Source: Hyphomicrobiales bacterium (GTDB lineage: Bacteria > Pseudomonadota > Alphaproteobacteria > Rhizobiales > Xanthobacteraceae). From it: 64,000 nt of DNA. Where the stretch lies: positions 1 through 64,000 of the forward strand of contig PNAI01000026.1 of NCBI GenBank assembly GCA_003169835.1, read 5' to 3'. The translations under genes were made by a program, and so were the position numbers. The notes under the pieces are model-generated. The model made no database searches, had not been told where the DNA came from, and worked only from the letters and a program-made list of their open reading frames with translations. Below, in pieces: positions 7,910 through 16,616 of the stretch (its first letter is position 1; each line of letters starts with the position of its first letter).

Positions 7910-8701
7910 GCAGTGTGGACGGATTCATTGCGCAGCAATCAAATCGCTCCATTGGAGGCCCCGAACCAGCGCAGTCTAATTCGCTCTGGCCGCGTCAAAT
8001 ATCCGCTTGGAAGCGAATGACCCCAGAAATCGCATGAACACGGTCATCGCGCCTGCCGAAGTGGCATTGCTTGTCACGGTTGAAGCATCGTTCAGACAGC
8101 TTTGCCGCTTTCCAAGTACCCTTACACACACCCGCGTTTAGGAACACCTCGTCGCCACGCTCATGTCCGCTTCGGGTCCAGGCCGTGTGAAAACGCGGTC
8201 GGTCATGTTGGTGTGTGGTGTAGGCGGAGATGCCGGCGGCATTGTGCAATTTGGCGCGGCCAATTCGGCAGAATCGATCTGTGCAGACGCCTAACGGCTC
8301 TTTGAGGCGAAGCGCGCGGGATCCCTGGTTCGATAGCTGCTGTTCGGCAGGCGCCTCAAATGTGTGCTCATGCCACTGATATGGTTTTTTACTGCTCGGA
8401 TTTGAGGGCGCCGCGCGGGCATTTCGCGACATGGTTACTTCTTACAATTTGAATTAATTTGAAAATTTCTGAGCGGAGGCTTCTCACGTTAAGGACGATT
8501 GTTCTTGATCGCATCGAAAAATTTTGCTCTACACTCGCGCACGATTGATTTTTGCCCCCGATGTGCCGAACCCATCGGCATTGACGGAAACCGGCGGATA
8601 ACGTGCCGCCAGAGTTGCGCCAGCGCAAATGCTGCGTTCTTTCTTCGCAACCGCCTCCCTTGGCACGACGATGGGCTGTCCCGAATTCGGGAGCGCATCG
8701 C
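7910..8701. other. Intergenic, probably decayed accessory DNA
   Basis: Nearly 800 bp without a credible gene. Both strands have ORFs but none shows domain motifs or ribosome-binding sites. A repeat fragment at 8163-8196 matches 5571-5602. An AT-rich block (8430-8480) lies about 220 bp before the small gene at 8702. No tRNA gene was seen that could have served as integration site for the recombinase downstream. Confidence 0.45.
8163..8196. repeat. Short repeat shared with 5571-5602
   Basis: atgtccgcttcgggtccagg then ccgtgtgaaaacgc. See the matching copy at 5571-5602. Confidence 0.45.
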
Positions 8702-8887
8702 ATGAGCCGTGGTCCGTACACCTTCAAGCAACGCGATCTCACCCGCGCTATCAGGGCGACGGAAAAGGCCGGCATCGAAGTCGGCCGGATCGTCATTGAT
8801 CGCGACGGCAAGATTGTTATCATCCCCAAGGCGACAGACGATGTGTTGGGGGTTAACGAGTGGGACACAGTTCTGGTTCGCCAATGA
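8702..8887 (+). CDS. Small protein coupled to the integrase
   Basis: A 61-residue protein whose C-terminal half reads EVGRIVIDRDGKIVIIPKAT and ends DDVLGVNEWDTVLVRQ; the N-terminus is basic (SRGPYTFKQRDLTRAIRATE). Its stop overlaps the integrase start by ATGA, so the two are translationally coupled. Small proteins of this form are often found directly before tyrosine recombinases in rhizobial genomes. That position suggests an excisionase-like or accessory role, but this is inference; no DNA-binding motif is evident. The ATG at 8702 is preferred over the longer ORF at 8603, whose leader has no conserved character. Confidence 0.6.
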   Translation: MSRGPYTFKQRDLTRAIRATEKAGIEVGRIVIDRDGKIVIIPKATDDVLGVNEWDTVLVRQ

Positions 8888-9891
8888 GACACCCGCCAAA
8901 GTACGTGCATGCGTTTACTGACCAGCACGGAAGGCCGCGCTTCTACCTTCGCCGCAAAGGCTACAAAAAGGTTCCATTGCCTGGCTTGCCATGGTCGCCA
9001 GAATTTATGACGGCCTACGAAAATGCGCTGACCGGTCATCCCGCACAAATTGGCAGTTCTCGCACCAAGCCCGGCACGATCAACGCGGCCATCGTCGGAT
9101 ACTATCGCGACCAGTCGTTTACGACACTCGCGCCGAGCACACAGCGCGCGTATCGGTGGACATTGGAACGCTTCCGGCAAGAACATGGCGAGAAGCGTAT
9201 CGGGCTATTACAGCGCCAGCATCTTATCGTGTTGTTGCGAGAGAAAAAACAATTTGCGGCGCGGAATTGGTTGAAGGCTATTAAGAGCTTGATGAAATTC
9301 TGTGTAGAGCTTGGATTACGCGCGGACGATCCCGCCGCGAGCATCAAAGCGAAAGTGAAAACAGATGGCCATCATTCATGGTCCGAACAAGAGATTGAGC
9401 AATTCCAGCGGAGACATGGACCGGAGACGAAGGCGCGCTTGGCACTTACGTTGCTGCTCTACACCGGCCAGCGCCGCGGCGACGTGATCCGAATGGGCCG
9501 ACAGCATATCCGCGATGGCGCCATTGCTGTTCGCCAGCAAAAGACTGGCACCGAGCTTGTCATTCCAATTCACCCGACACTTGAGGAGATCATCGGTAAG
9601 GTGCCAGCGGATCATCTTACGCTGCTGACTACACAGTATGAGCGCCCGTTCACAGCAAGTGGATTCTCGAATTTCTTCCGCGGTAAATGCAATGAGGCTG
9701 GCCTACAACAGTGCTCCGCGCACGGTCTCCGCAAGGCAGCAGCACGCCGTCTAGCCGAGGCAGGATGCAGCGTACATGAGATTGCTTCGATCACCGGCCA
9801 CATTGGTTTGCATGAAGTTGCACGCTACACGAAGGGTGCTGATCAAGTGCGTCTCGCCCGAGCCGCTATGGCCAAAACGAGAACACCATAG
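8884..9891 (+). CDS. Tyrosine recombinase / phage-type integrase
   Basis: The 335-residue product has a SAM-like core-binding domain (residues about 70-160: INAAIVGYYRDQSFTTLAPS, KSLMKFCVELGLRADDPA) and a catalytic domain. Visible catalytic residues are the first Arg in LLYTGQRRGDVIR, Lys in RQQKTGTELVIP, the H-x-x-R box in SAHGLRKAAARRLAE, His in ITGHIG, and the nucleophile Tyr in VARYTKGAD. All are present, so the enzyme looks active. It overlaps the small gene upstream (ATGA) and abuts the aminopeptidase gene downstream. GC is lower than in the aminopeptidase. No matching att sites were seen within the window, so element boundaries are unknown. Confidence 0.9.
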   Translation: MRHPPKYVHAFTDQHGRPRFYLRRKGYKKVPLPGLPWSPEFMTAYENALTGHPAQIGSSRTKPGTINAAIVGYYRDQSFTTLAPSTQRAYRWTLERFRQEHGEKRIGLLQRQHLIVLLREKKQFAARNWLKAIKSLMKFCVELGLRADDPAASIKAKVKTDGHHSWSEQEIEQFQRRHGPETKARLALTLLLYTGQRRGDVIRMGRQHIRDGAIAVRQQKTGTELVIPIHPTLEEIIGKVPADHLTLLTTQYERPFTASGFSNFFRGKCNEAGLQQCSAHGLRKAAARRLAEAGCSVHEIASITGHIGLHEVARYTKGADQVRLARAAMAKTRTP

Positions 9892-9929
9892 TGGCCAATC
9901 AACAGCCGGGTTGGCCAATTAGGCCGAAA

Positions 9930-11297
9930 ATGTTTGTAACATCAAAGGGCGAAATTGAGGGTGCCAAACCGATCTGGTTTGTCACGCCCGAGACCTTCCA
10001 GAAGACCTGCGCCGCGCTCGAGGCACCCGCACGCGCTTTTATCGCGGCCGCGGGCTTCGAGCCGAAGGCCGGCCGGCATCTGATTCTCCCCGGGATGAGC
10101 CAGGCCGGCGTGCTGTTCGCGCTTGAAGGCGGCAAAGAACCAAAGGATCCATTCCTGCCCGGGCGGCTGACGGAACTCTTGCCCGCCGGCACCTATCGTT
10201 TCGCCAACGCCCCGCACGATCTGCGCCTCGGCGCACTCGCCTTTGCGCTCAGCGCCTACCGCTTCGGCCGCTACCGCAAGGCTGACGAAAAACAGATCAA
10301 GCTCGCTTTGCCGGAAGGCATCGACGGCGCCGAGCTTAGCCGCACGGTCGAGGCAGTTGCGCTCGCGCGCGATCTCATCAACACCCCGGCGAACGACATG
10401 GGACCGGCCGAGTTGGAGCAGGCAGCAGTTGCGCTTGCAAAGCGCCACGGCGCGAGCACACGCGTTGTCGTGGGCGAAGAGCTTCTGACGGAAAATTTCC
10501 CCCTCATCCATGCGGTCGGCCGCGCCGCAGCGAAGCCGCCGCGCCTGATCGAGATGCGCTGGGGCGACACCAAACATCCCAAGGTCACGCTGGTCGGCAA
10601 GGGCGTGTGCTTCGACACCGGCGGGCTCGACATCAAGCCGAGCAGCGGTATGCTCAACATGAAGAAGGACATGGGCGGGGCGGCTTGCGTGCTCGCGCTT
10701 GCGCACATGGTGATGGACCGCAAGCTGAAAATATCGCTGCGCGTCTTGATCCCTGCGGTGGAGAATTCGATTTCCGGCGATGCGTTCCGCCCGCTCGACG
10801 TTTACCGCTCGCGCAAGGGCCTCTCGGTCGAGATCGGTAATACCGACGCCGAAGGCCGCCTCATTCTTGCCGACGCGCTTACGCTTGCCTGCGAAGAGTC
10901 ACCCGACTTGCTGATCGACATGGGCACACTCACAGGCGCAGCGCGCGTGGCCTTAGGCCCCGACCTGCCGCCGTTCTACACCGACGACGATCATCTCGCG
11001 GCCGAAGTCGCGCGCTGTGCGGCGGCCGAGAACGATCCGCTCTGGCGGCTGCCGCTGTGGCGCCGTTACGACTCCATGCTCGATTCCAAGACCGCCGACC
11101 TAAACAATGTGTCGAACAACGCTTTCGCCGGCTCGATCATCTGCGCGCTGTTTCTCAACCGCTTCGTGCCCGCCAAGCAATGGCTGCACTTCGACATCTA
11201 TGCCTGGACCCCATCGGCCAAACCGGGCCGGCCCGAAGGCGGCGAATGCCAGGCCTCGCGCGCGCTCTATGCGCTTCTGACCGCACGCTACGGCTAG
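9930..11297 (+). CDS. Leucyl aminopeptidase (M17 family)
   Basis: Cytosolic zinc-type or manganese-type exopeptidase that removes N-terminal residues from peptides. The N-terminal domain covers residues about 1-140. The catalytic domain shows LVGKGVCFDTGGLDIKPSSG with the metal-binding Lys and Asp, MKKDMGGAACVL, and the signature NTDAEGRLILADAL; the IDMGTLTGAARVALG segment follows. The length of about 455 aa is normal. Start: a GTG at 9891 exactly overlaps the integrase stop, but the ATG at 9930 has AGG six bases upstream and leaves a normal-length leader before KPIWFVTPETF. The first 40 bp look more like the integrase region in base use, so the original 5' end may have been replaced by integration. 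Confidence 0.88.
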   Translation: MFVTSKGEIEGAKPIWFVTPETFQKTCAALEAPARAFIAAAGFEPKAGRHLILPGMSQAGVLFALEGGKEPKDPFLPGRLTELLPAGTYRFANAPHDLRLGALAFALSAYRFGRYRKADEKQIKLALPEGIDGAELSRTVEAVALARDLINTPANDMGPAELEQAAVALAKRHGASTRVVVGEELLTENFPLIHAVGRAAAKPPRLIEMRWGDTKHPKVTLVGKGVCFDTGGLDIKPSSGMLNMKKDMGGAACVLALAHMVMDRKLKISLRVLIPAVENSISGDAFRPLDVYRSRKGLSVEIGNTDAEGRLILADALTLACEESPDLLIDMGTLTGAARVALGPDLPPFYTDDDHLAAEVARCAAAENDPLWRLPLWRRYDSMLDSKTADLNNVSNNAFAGSIICALFLNRFVPAKQWLHFDIYAWTPSAKPGRPEGGECQASRALYALLTARYG

Positions 11298-11368
11298 CTC
11301 GCGCGGCTTGCAGTCATGCGCCATCAGGGAAATAATACGGGTCCGAAACAATTTCCCAAAGGGCAGGC

Positions 11369-11719
11369 ATGGCCGTCGAAATTCGCCCCTCCCAGGCGCT
11401 GCGGCTGCTCCACGAGGTCTCGCACGCGCTGGTCACCGACGGCGAGCCCGACCTTTCCGCGCGCCAGCTCGATGTGCTGTTCACCATCTATCTCGAACCG
11501 CCTCCGCATACCGTGCGCGGGCTCGCAGCAAAGCTCGGCGTGACCAAGCCCGTGATCACCCGCGCGCTCGACACCATGGGCAAGCTCGAACTCGTGTCGC
11601 GCCGGCGCGACGAGCGCGACCGCCGCAACGTCGTGATCCAACGCACCGTCAAGGGCGCGTTGCACGTCGAACGGCTCGGCGATCTGGTGGTCGCAAAGGC
11701 AAAGGAACTGCCAAGGTGA
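11369..11719 (+). CDS. MarR-type winged-helix regulator
   Basis: A 116-residue DNA-binding protein. The core reads SARQLDVLFTIYLEPPPHTV, then RGLAAKLGVTKPVITRALDT (recognition helix), then GKLELVSRRRDERDRRNVVI, which is the wing (DERDRRN) typical of MarR proteins. It is shorter than most (about 140-150), lacking part of the dimerisation helices. Its stop overlaps the start of the NlpC/P60 gene (GTGA), so the two form one transcript; the repressor may control cell-wall peptidase expression, which is inference. The start has AAGGGCAGG just upstream. Confidence 0.8.
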   Translation: MAVEIRPSQALRLLHEVSHALVTDGEPDLSARQLDVLFTIYLEPPPHTVRGLAAKLGVTKPVITRALDTMGKLELVSRRRDERDRRNVVIQRTVKGALHVERLGDLVVAKAKELPR

Positions 11720-12570
11720 ATTTCGATCCGCGCATCACACCTGCACGCCCGGATTTGGCGGCGAGTTATCTCGAAGGCAAGGTGACCGCCGCGCGCTTTG
11801 TCACGGGCGAAGTGCAAGAGGTCCTCAATCCGGTCGCACCCATGCGGCGCGAACCTCGGGCTGACTCTGTGCTCGATACCGAAGCGCTCAAAGGCGAACA
11901 CGTGACGGTCTTTGAGACCACCGAAGAGGGCTGGTGCTGGGGACAGATCGAAAGCGACCGCTACGTCGGTTGGATGCCAGCCAATGCGCTCGGCGCGCCA
12001 GGACCTGCGCCGACGCATCGCGTGCGGGCGGTGCGCATGCCGGTTTTGGTCGGGCCATCGATCAAGGTCGCGACCTACGAAATGCTGTCGTTCGGATCGA
12101 AGATTGCGATCGCGCGCAACGAAGGCAGCTTCGCGGTAACGGCGGCCGGATTTTTTGTGCCGAAAATCCATCTCGCACCAGTCGAGAGCGTCGATAGCGA
12201 TTTCGTCGCGATCGCGGAGCGATTCATCAATGTGCCTTACTTATGGGGCGGCAAGACCAGTCTCGGCTTAGATTGCTCCGCGCTCGTACAGCTCTCTCTC
12301 ACCGCATGCGGCATTGCCAGTCCGCGCGACAGCTATATGCAGGAGGATACGCTTGGCGTTGCGGTCGATGCCGGAAGTGACCTTTCGAAGCTCAAACGCG
12401 GTGACTTGGTGTTCTGGAAGGGCCACGTCGCCATCGCCTACGACAACGATCGCTTCCTGCACGCGAACGCGTTCCACATGGCGGTCGCAATTGAACCGGT
12501 GCACGAGACCATCGCGCGGTTTATGAAATCGGACAGTGCCGTGACGCGCGTCCGGAGGTTGGTTCGGTAG
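11716..12570 (+). CDS. NlpC/P60 cell-wall peptidase with N-terminal SH3-like domain
   Basis: The GTG start overlaps the MarR stop by four bases, with AAGGA nine bases upstream. Residues about 1-125 form bacterial SH3-like repeats (VTVFETTEEGWCWGQIESDR, YVGWMPANAL). Residues about 160-284 form the C40 catalytic domain: Cys in GLDCSALVQLSL, His in WKGHVAIAYDND and the third polar residue in LHANAFHMAVAI. These enzymes cut the D-glutamyl-diamino acid bond in murein peptides (dipeptidyl-peptidase VI type). No signal peptide is visible, so it may act on recycled muropeptides in the cytoplasm. That would fit the peptide ABC importer encoded convergently just downstream. Confidence 0.85.
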   Translation: MNFDPRITPARPDLAASYLEGKVTAARFVTGEVQEVLNPVAPMRREPRADSVLDTEALKGEHVTVFETTEEGWCWGQIESDRYVGWMPANALGAPGPAPTHRVRAVRMPVLVGPSIKVATYEMLSFGSKIAIARNEGSFAVTAAGFFVPKIHLAPVESVDSDFVAIAERFINVPYLWGGKTSLGLDCSALVQLSLTACGIASPRDSYMQEDTLGVAVDAGSDLSKLKRGDLVFWKGHVAIAYDNDRFLHANAFHMAVAIEPVHETIARFMKSDSAVTRVRRLVR

Positions 12571-12583
12571 ATCGCAAGACGCG

Positions 12584-14230
12584 CTATTGCTCCACCGCGT
12601 CAAACGAAGCGGTCTCGATATTGAACGCGGCGGCGAACAGCGCGCGCGTGTACTCGCTCTTCGGCGCCTTGAACAATTCCACAGCATCGCCCGACTCGAC
12701 CACCTTGCCGTGCCGCATGACGATGAGATGGCTCGCCAGCGCCGCAACCACTTTAAGATCGTGGGAAATAAAGAGATACGTCAGATCGTGACGTTTCTGC
12801 AGGTCGCGCAGCAAATCGACGATCTGCGCCTGGATCAGCATGTCGAGCGCGCTCGTCGGCTCATCGAGCACCAAGAAATTCGGCTCCAGCACGATCGCGC
12901 GCGCCACCGCAATGCGCTGGCGCTGCCCGCCGGAAAACTCGTGCGGATAGCGAAACCGCGTTTCCGGATCGACGCCGACATCGCGCAGCGCACCGACGAC
13001 GCGTCTTTCGCGCTCGCTCTCAGGCATTTTCGGATGCTGAACCGTCAGCCCTTCAGCGACGATATCCGAGACAGACATCCGCGGCGAAAGCGAACCGTAC
13101 GGGTCCTGAAATACGATCTGCATGTTGCGGCGAATGGGCCGCATCGCCTTGAATTTGAGGCCCTGCAACTGCTGGCCCATGAACACCACCGGCCCGTCCG
13201 AGGCGATCAGCCGCAAGATCGCAAGCCCCAGCGTGGTCTTGCCCGAGCCCGATTCGCCGACGACGCCCAGCGTCTCGCCCTTGCGCAATTCGATGCTCAC
13301 CCCATCGACCGCCTTGATGTGACCCACGGTCTTGCGCATCAGGCCACGCTTGATCGGGAACCAGACTTTCAGATCGCGCGTCTCCATCATCAGCGGCGCG
13401 GTGGGATTGGCCGGCGCGGGCTGCACCTTCGGTTCGGCCGCCAGCAGCGCACGCGTATAGGGATGCTCGGGCGCGCTGAACAGCCGCTCGACGTCGCCGT
13501 GTTCGACGATCTTGCCTTCTTTCATGATGCACACCCGGTCGGCGATCTTGCGCACGATGCCGAGGTCGTGCGTGATGAACAGCACCGCCATGCCCATGCG
13601 CCCTTGCATTTCCTTGAGCAGATTTAGGATTTGCGCCTGCACCGTGACATCGAGCGCGGTGGTCGGCTCATCGGCAATCAAGAGATCCGGCTCGTTGGCG
13701 AGCGCCATGGCGATCATCACGCGCTGGCGCTGCCCGCCGGAAAGTTGATGCGGATAACTCGCGAGCCGGTACACGGAATCGGGAATGCCGACTTGTGTGA
13801 GCAGTTCGATCGTGCGCGCGCGTGCGGCTTGGCCCGTGACGCCGCCATGCAGCAATAAAATTTCGCCAATCTGCCGCTCGATCGTATGCAGCGGATTGAG
13901 CGAGGTCATCGGCTCCTGGAAAATGATGGTGATGCGATTGCCGCGCACCTTGCGGACGTCATTTTCGCGCAACTTCAGCAGATCGGTCCCATTGAACAGG
14001 ATTTCGCCGGAAGGATGGCTCGCCGCCGGATAGGGCAAGAGCTTGAGAACCGAAAGCGCGGTCGCCGACTTACCCGATCCCGATTCACCGACCAGCGCCA
14101 GCGTCTCGCCCTTCTTGATATCGAACGAGATGTCGTCGACCGCGAGCGTCTGGCGTTGGCCATGACCGAACGCAACCGAAAGGCCGCGAACCGAAAGCAG
14201 GGGAGCGGCGGCTGCATCCATGTCGCTCAC
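12584..14230 (-). CDS. yejF: Peptide ABC transporter, fused dual ATPase (YejF-like)
   Basis: Two ABC cassettes lie in one chain of about 548 residues. Cassette 1 has Walker [14 protein letters not shown], signature [15 protein letters not shown] and Walker [13 protein letters not shown]. Cassette 2 has [28 protein letters not shown] and [12 protein letters not shown]. This layout is typical of YejF in YejABEF importers of oligopeptides and microcin C, and of the related muropeptide importers of Hyphomicrobiales. It is the last gene of a five-gene minus-strand operon and overlaps the permease gene before it by GTGA. The start could also be the ATG three codons later (14221). Confidence 0.9.
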   Translation of the reverse strand: MSDMDAAAAPLLSVRGLSVAFGHGQRQTLAVDDISFDIKKGETLALVGESGSGKSATALSVLKLLPYPAASHPSGEILFNGTDLLKLRENDVRKVRGNRITIIFQEPMTSLNPLHTIERQIGEILLLHGGVTGQAARARTIELLTQVGIPDSVYRLASYPHQLSGGQRQRVMIAMALANEPDLLIADEPTTALDVTVQAQILNLLKEMQGRMGMAVLFITHDLGIVRKIADRVCIMKEGKIVEHGDVERLFSAPEHPYTRALLAAEPKVQPAPANPTAPLMMETRDLKVWFPIKRGLMRKTVGHIKAVDGVSIELRKGETLGVVGESGSGKTTLGLAILRLIASDGPVVFMGQQLQGLKFKAMRPIRRNMQIVFQDPYGSLSPRMSVSDIVAEGLTVQHPKMPESERERRVVGALRDVGVDPETRFRYPHEFSGGQRQRIAVARAIVLEPNFLVLDEPTSALDMLIQAQIVDLLRDLQKRHDLTYLFISHDLKVVAALASHLIVMRHGKVVESGDAVELFKAPKSEYTRALFAAAFNIETASFDAVEQ

Positions 14231-15399
14231 GTGAATATTTTTCGCGGATCGAAGGCGTCGCGCACGGCTTCGCCGGTGAAGATCAGCAGCGAAAGCATGG
14301 TGGCGACGGTGAAGAAGCCGGCCAACCCAAGCCACGGCGCCTGGATGTTGGCCTTGCCCTGCGCCAACAGTTCACCCAGCGACGGCGAGCCCGGCGGCAG
14401 ACCAAGCCCGAGAAAATCGAGTGCCGTCAGGATGGTCACCGACGACGAGAGGATGAAGGGCAGGAACGTCAGCGTCGCCACCATGGCGTTCGGCAGCAGA
14501 TGCCGGAACATAATGACGCGGTTCGACACGCCGAGCGCGCGCGCCGCCCTGATGTACTCGAAGTTCCGCCCGCGCAGAAACTCCGCCCGCACCAGCCCCT
14601 CAAGCGACACCCACGAAAACAACAGCAAAATCCCGAGCAGCACAAAAAAGCCGGGCACCAGCACCGAGGAGATAATCAGGAGCAGATAGAGCTGCGGCAC
14701 CGAGGTCCAGATTTCGATGAATCGCTGGAGCAACAGATCGGTCCAGCCGCCGAAATAGCCTTGCACCGCCCCGACGATGACGCCGATGACCGAGGAGATC
14801 GCGGTGAGCGTCAACCCGAACAGCACTGATAAACGGAAGCCATAGATCATCCGCGCCACCACATCGCGGCCCTGATCGTCGGTGCCGAGCCAGTTGTATT
14901 CGAGATCGCGGCAGCTCTTGAGTTCCTTGCGCTCAACGACAGCCGCACACTCCTTCTCGGTCAGCAGCCAAGTTGGCTTCGACGGCGCCGGCGTCGGCAA
15001 GTCGAGATTATGCGTGTCATAGGAATAATGGATCAGCGGCCACACCATGTAGCCGCCCTTTTCGGCGATCAGTTTTTGCAGAAAGGGGTCGCGATAGTCC
15101 GCCTTCGTCTCGAACTCGCCGCCGAACGCCGTCTCCGCGTATGTCACCAGCGCCGGCACATAGAACCGGCCGTCGTACTTGACGAGAAACGGCTTGTCGT
15201 TGGCGATGAATTCGGCAAACAGCGTGACAAAAAACAACACCAGGAATATCCAGAATGAATAATAGCCGCGGCGATTGGATTTGAAATTCCGCCAACGCCG
15301 CCGGTTGATTTCCGAAAGTCGAAACCTTTTCCGAGTGCGATACGCGTCAGGGCCATCCGGCGCGGTGTCCAGCTGAGCGTCGGAGGTTCGTACGTCCAC
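14227..15399 (-). CDS. yejE: Peptide ABC transporter permease (YejE-like)
   Basis: 390 residues. An N-terminal transmembrane helix (YYSFWIFLVLFFVTLFAEFI) is followed by a large periplasmic loop (residues about 75-175, WPLIHYSYDTHNLDLP) typical of YejE. The BPD-type permease domain then follows with the EAA-like loop RAARALGVSNRVIMFRHLLP. It begins at a GTG one base after the YejB stop, with GGGAGG upstream; the longer ORF into the previous gene is not credible. It pairs with YejB to form the inner-membrane channel. Confidence 0.9.
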   Translation of the reverse strand: MDVRTSDAQLDTAPDGPDAYRTRKRFRLSEINRRRWRNFKSNRRGYYSFWIFLVLFFVTLFAEFIANDKPFLVKYDGRFYVPALVTYAETAFGGEFETKADYRDPFLQKLIAEKGGYMVWPLIHYSYDTHNLDLPTPAPSKPTWLLTEKECAAVVERKELKSCRDLEYNWLGTDDQGRDVVARMIYGFRLSVLFGLTLTAISSVIGVIVGAVQGYFGGWTDLLLQRFIEIWTSVPQLYLLLIISSVLVPGFFVLLGILLLFSWVSLEGLVRAEFLRGRNFEYIRAARALGVSNRVIMFRHLLPNAMVATLTFLPFILSSSVTILTALDFLGLGLPPGSPSLGELLAQGKANIQAPWLGLAGFFTVATMLSLLIFTGEAVRDAFDPRKIFT

Positions 15400-15400
15400 C

Positions 15401-16519
15401 TCAAACCTCCCGCGTTTCAAAATCGATACGCGGATCGATCCACATGTAGGTGAGATCGGAAACAATCTTCACCACCAGTCCAAGCAGAGCAAAAATGTAG
15501 AGGTTCGCAAACACCACCGGATAATCGCGATTGAACACGCTCTCGAAGCTGAGCAGTCCGAGCCCATCGAGCGTGAAGATATATTCGATCAGAAAGGCGC
15601 CGGTGAAAAACGCACTGATGAAGGCGCTGGGAAATCCGGCAATCACGATCAGCATGGCATTGCGGAACACATGGCCATAGAGCACGCGCGTCTCGGAGCA
15701 GCCTTTGGCGCGCGCGGTCAGCACATATTGCTTGCGAATTTCGTCCATGAATGAGTTCTTAGTGAACAGCGTCATGGTGGCGAACGCGCCGACCCCCATG
15801 GAAATGATCGGCAGTACCAGATGCCACAAATAATCGAGTGTTTTTCCTCCCCACGACATTTGCGCCCAGTTGTCGGACGTCAGTCCGCGCAATGGAAAGA
15901 TATCCAGGTACGACCCGCCGGCAAGCAGGATGATGAGGAAGATTGCGAACAGGAATCCCGGAATCGAGTAGCAGATGATGATCACGGTCGACGACCACAA
16001 GTCGAAGTGCGAGCCGTCGCGCAGCGCCTTGCGTATGCCGAGCGGAATCGAGATCAGATAGGTGAGCAGCGTGATCCATAGCCCGAGCGAGATCGACACC
16101 GGCAGCTTTTCCTTGATGAGCTGAATCACGCTCGTGTCGCGAAAATAGCTCTTGCCGAAATCGAAGCGCAGATAGTTCCAAAGCATCTTGAGGAAACGCT
16201 CGTGGACGGGCTTGTCCAAACCGAACTGCTCTTCGAGACTCTTGAGGAATGCCGGATCGAGCCCGCGCGCACCGCGATATTTCGAGGACAACCCATCGGC
16301 CGCGCCGCTGCCCTGCAATTGACCCTGCGCGCCGAAATCGCCGGCCTGTCCGCCTCCGGGGATTCGCGAATCCGCGCCGGTGGCAGAGCCCGACATTGTT
16401 GCGATGATACGTTCCACCGGCCCGCCCGGCGCGAACTGCACCACGGCAAACGAAATCAGCATGATCCCGAAAATCGTCGGGATCACCAGCAGCAGGCGAC
16501 GGATGATATAGGCGGCCAT
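15401..16519 (-). CDS. yejB: Peptide ABC transporter permease (YejB-like)
   Basis: 372 residues starting MAAYIIRRLLLVIPTIFGI, the hallmark start of DppB/YejB permeases; the upstream in-frame ORF is rejected. Residues about 40-90 hold a Gly-rich insert (SGSATGADSRIPGGGQAG) seen in YejB proteins. The EAA loop is YVLTARAKGCSETRVLYGHV. It is third in the operon, about 100 bp after the second binding protein gene. Confidence 0.9.
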   Translation of the reverse strand: MAAYIIRRLLLVIPTIFGIMLISFAVVQFAPGGPVERIIATMSGSATGADSRIPGGGQAGDFGAQGQLQGSGAADGLSSKYRGARGLDPAFLKSLEEQFGLDKPVHERFLKMLWNYLRFDFGKSYFRDTSVIQLIKEKLPVSISLGLWITLLTYLISIPLGIRKALRDGSHFDLWSSTVIIICYSIPGFLFAIFLIILLAGGSYLDIFPLRGLTSDNWAQMSWGGKTLDYLWHLVLPIISMGVGAFATMTLFTKNSFMDEIRKQYVLTARAKGCSETRVLYGHVFRNAMLIVIAGFPSAFISAFFTGAFLIEYIFTLDGLGLLSFESVFNRDYPVVFANLYIFALLGLVVKIVSDLTYMWIDPRIDFETREV

Positions 16520-16616
16520 GGTCGGTGTTGGCTCTCGCAGGCTTTCATTAGTGTAAAAATGCGGCGATTGCACGGTCGCCGCCCAGCCTGACTTCGCGCA
16601 ACTCCAGGGCGGAAGT

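Noticed and set aside
7995-8432. Minus-strand ORF of 145 codons
   Set aside because: Compositionally plausible but without motifs, and it includes a repeat fragment; treated as decayed DNA.
7910-8883. tRNA gene or att site near the integrase
   Set aside because: No cloverleaf-forming sequence or direct repeat pair could be found by eye; an att site may lie outside the window.
8389-9186. Minus-strand ORF of 265 codons at the integrase start
   Set aside because: It overlaps the clear integrase and its small partner gene and has no family motif.
11308-11715. N-terminal extension of the NlpC/P60 reading frame
   Set aside because: This part is an out-of-frame reading of the MarR gene; the true start is the GTG at 11716.
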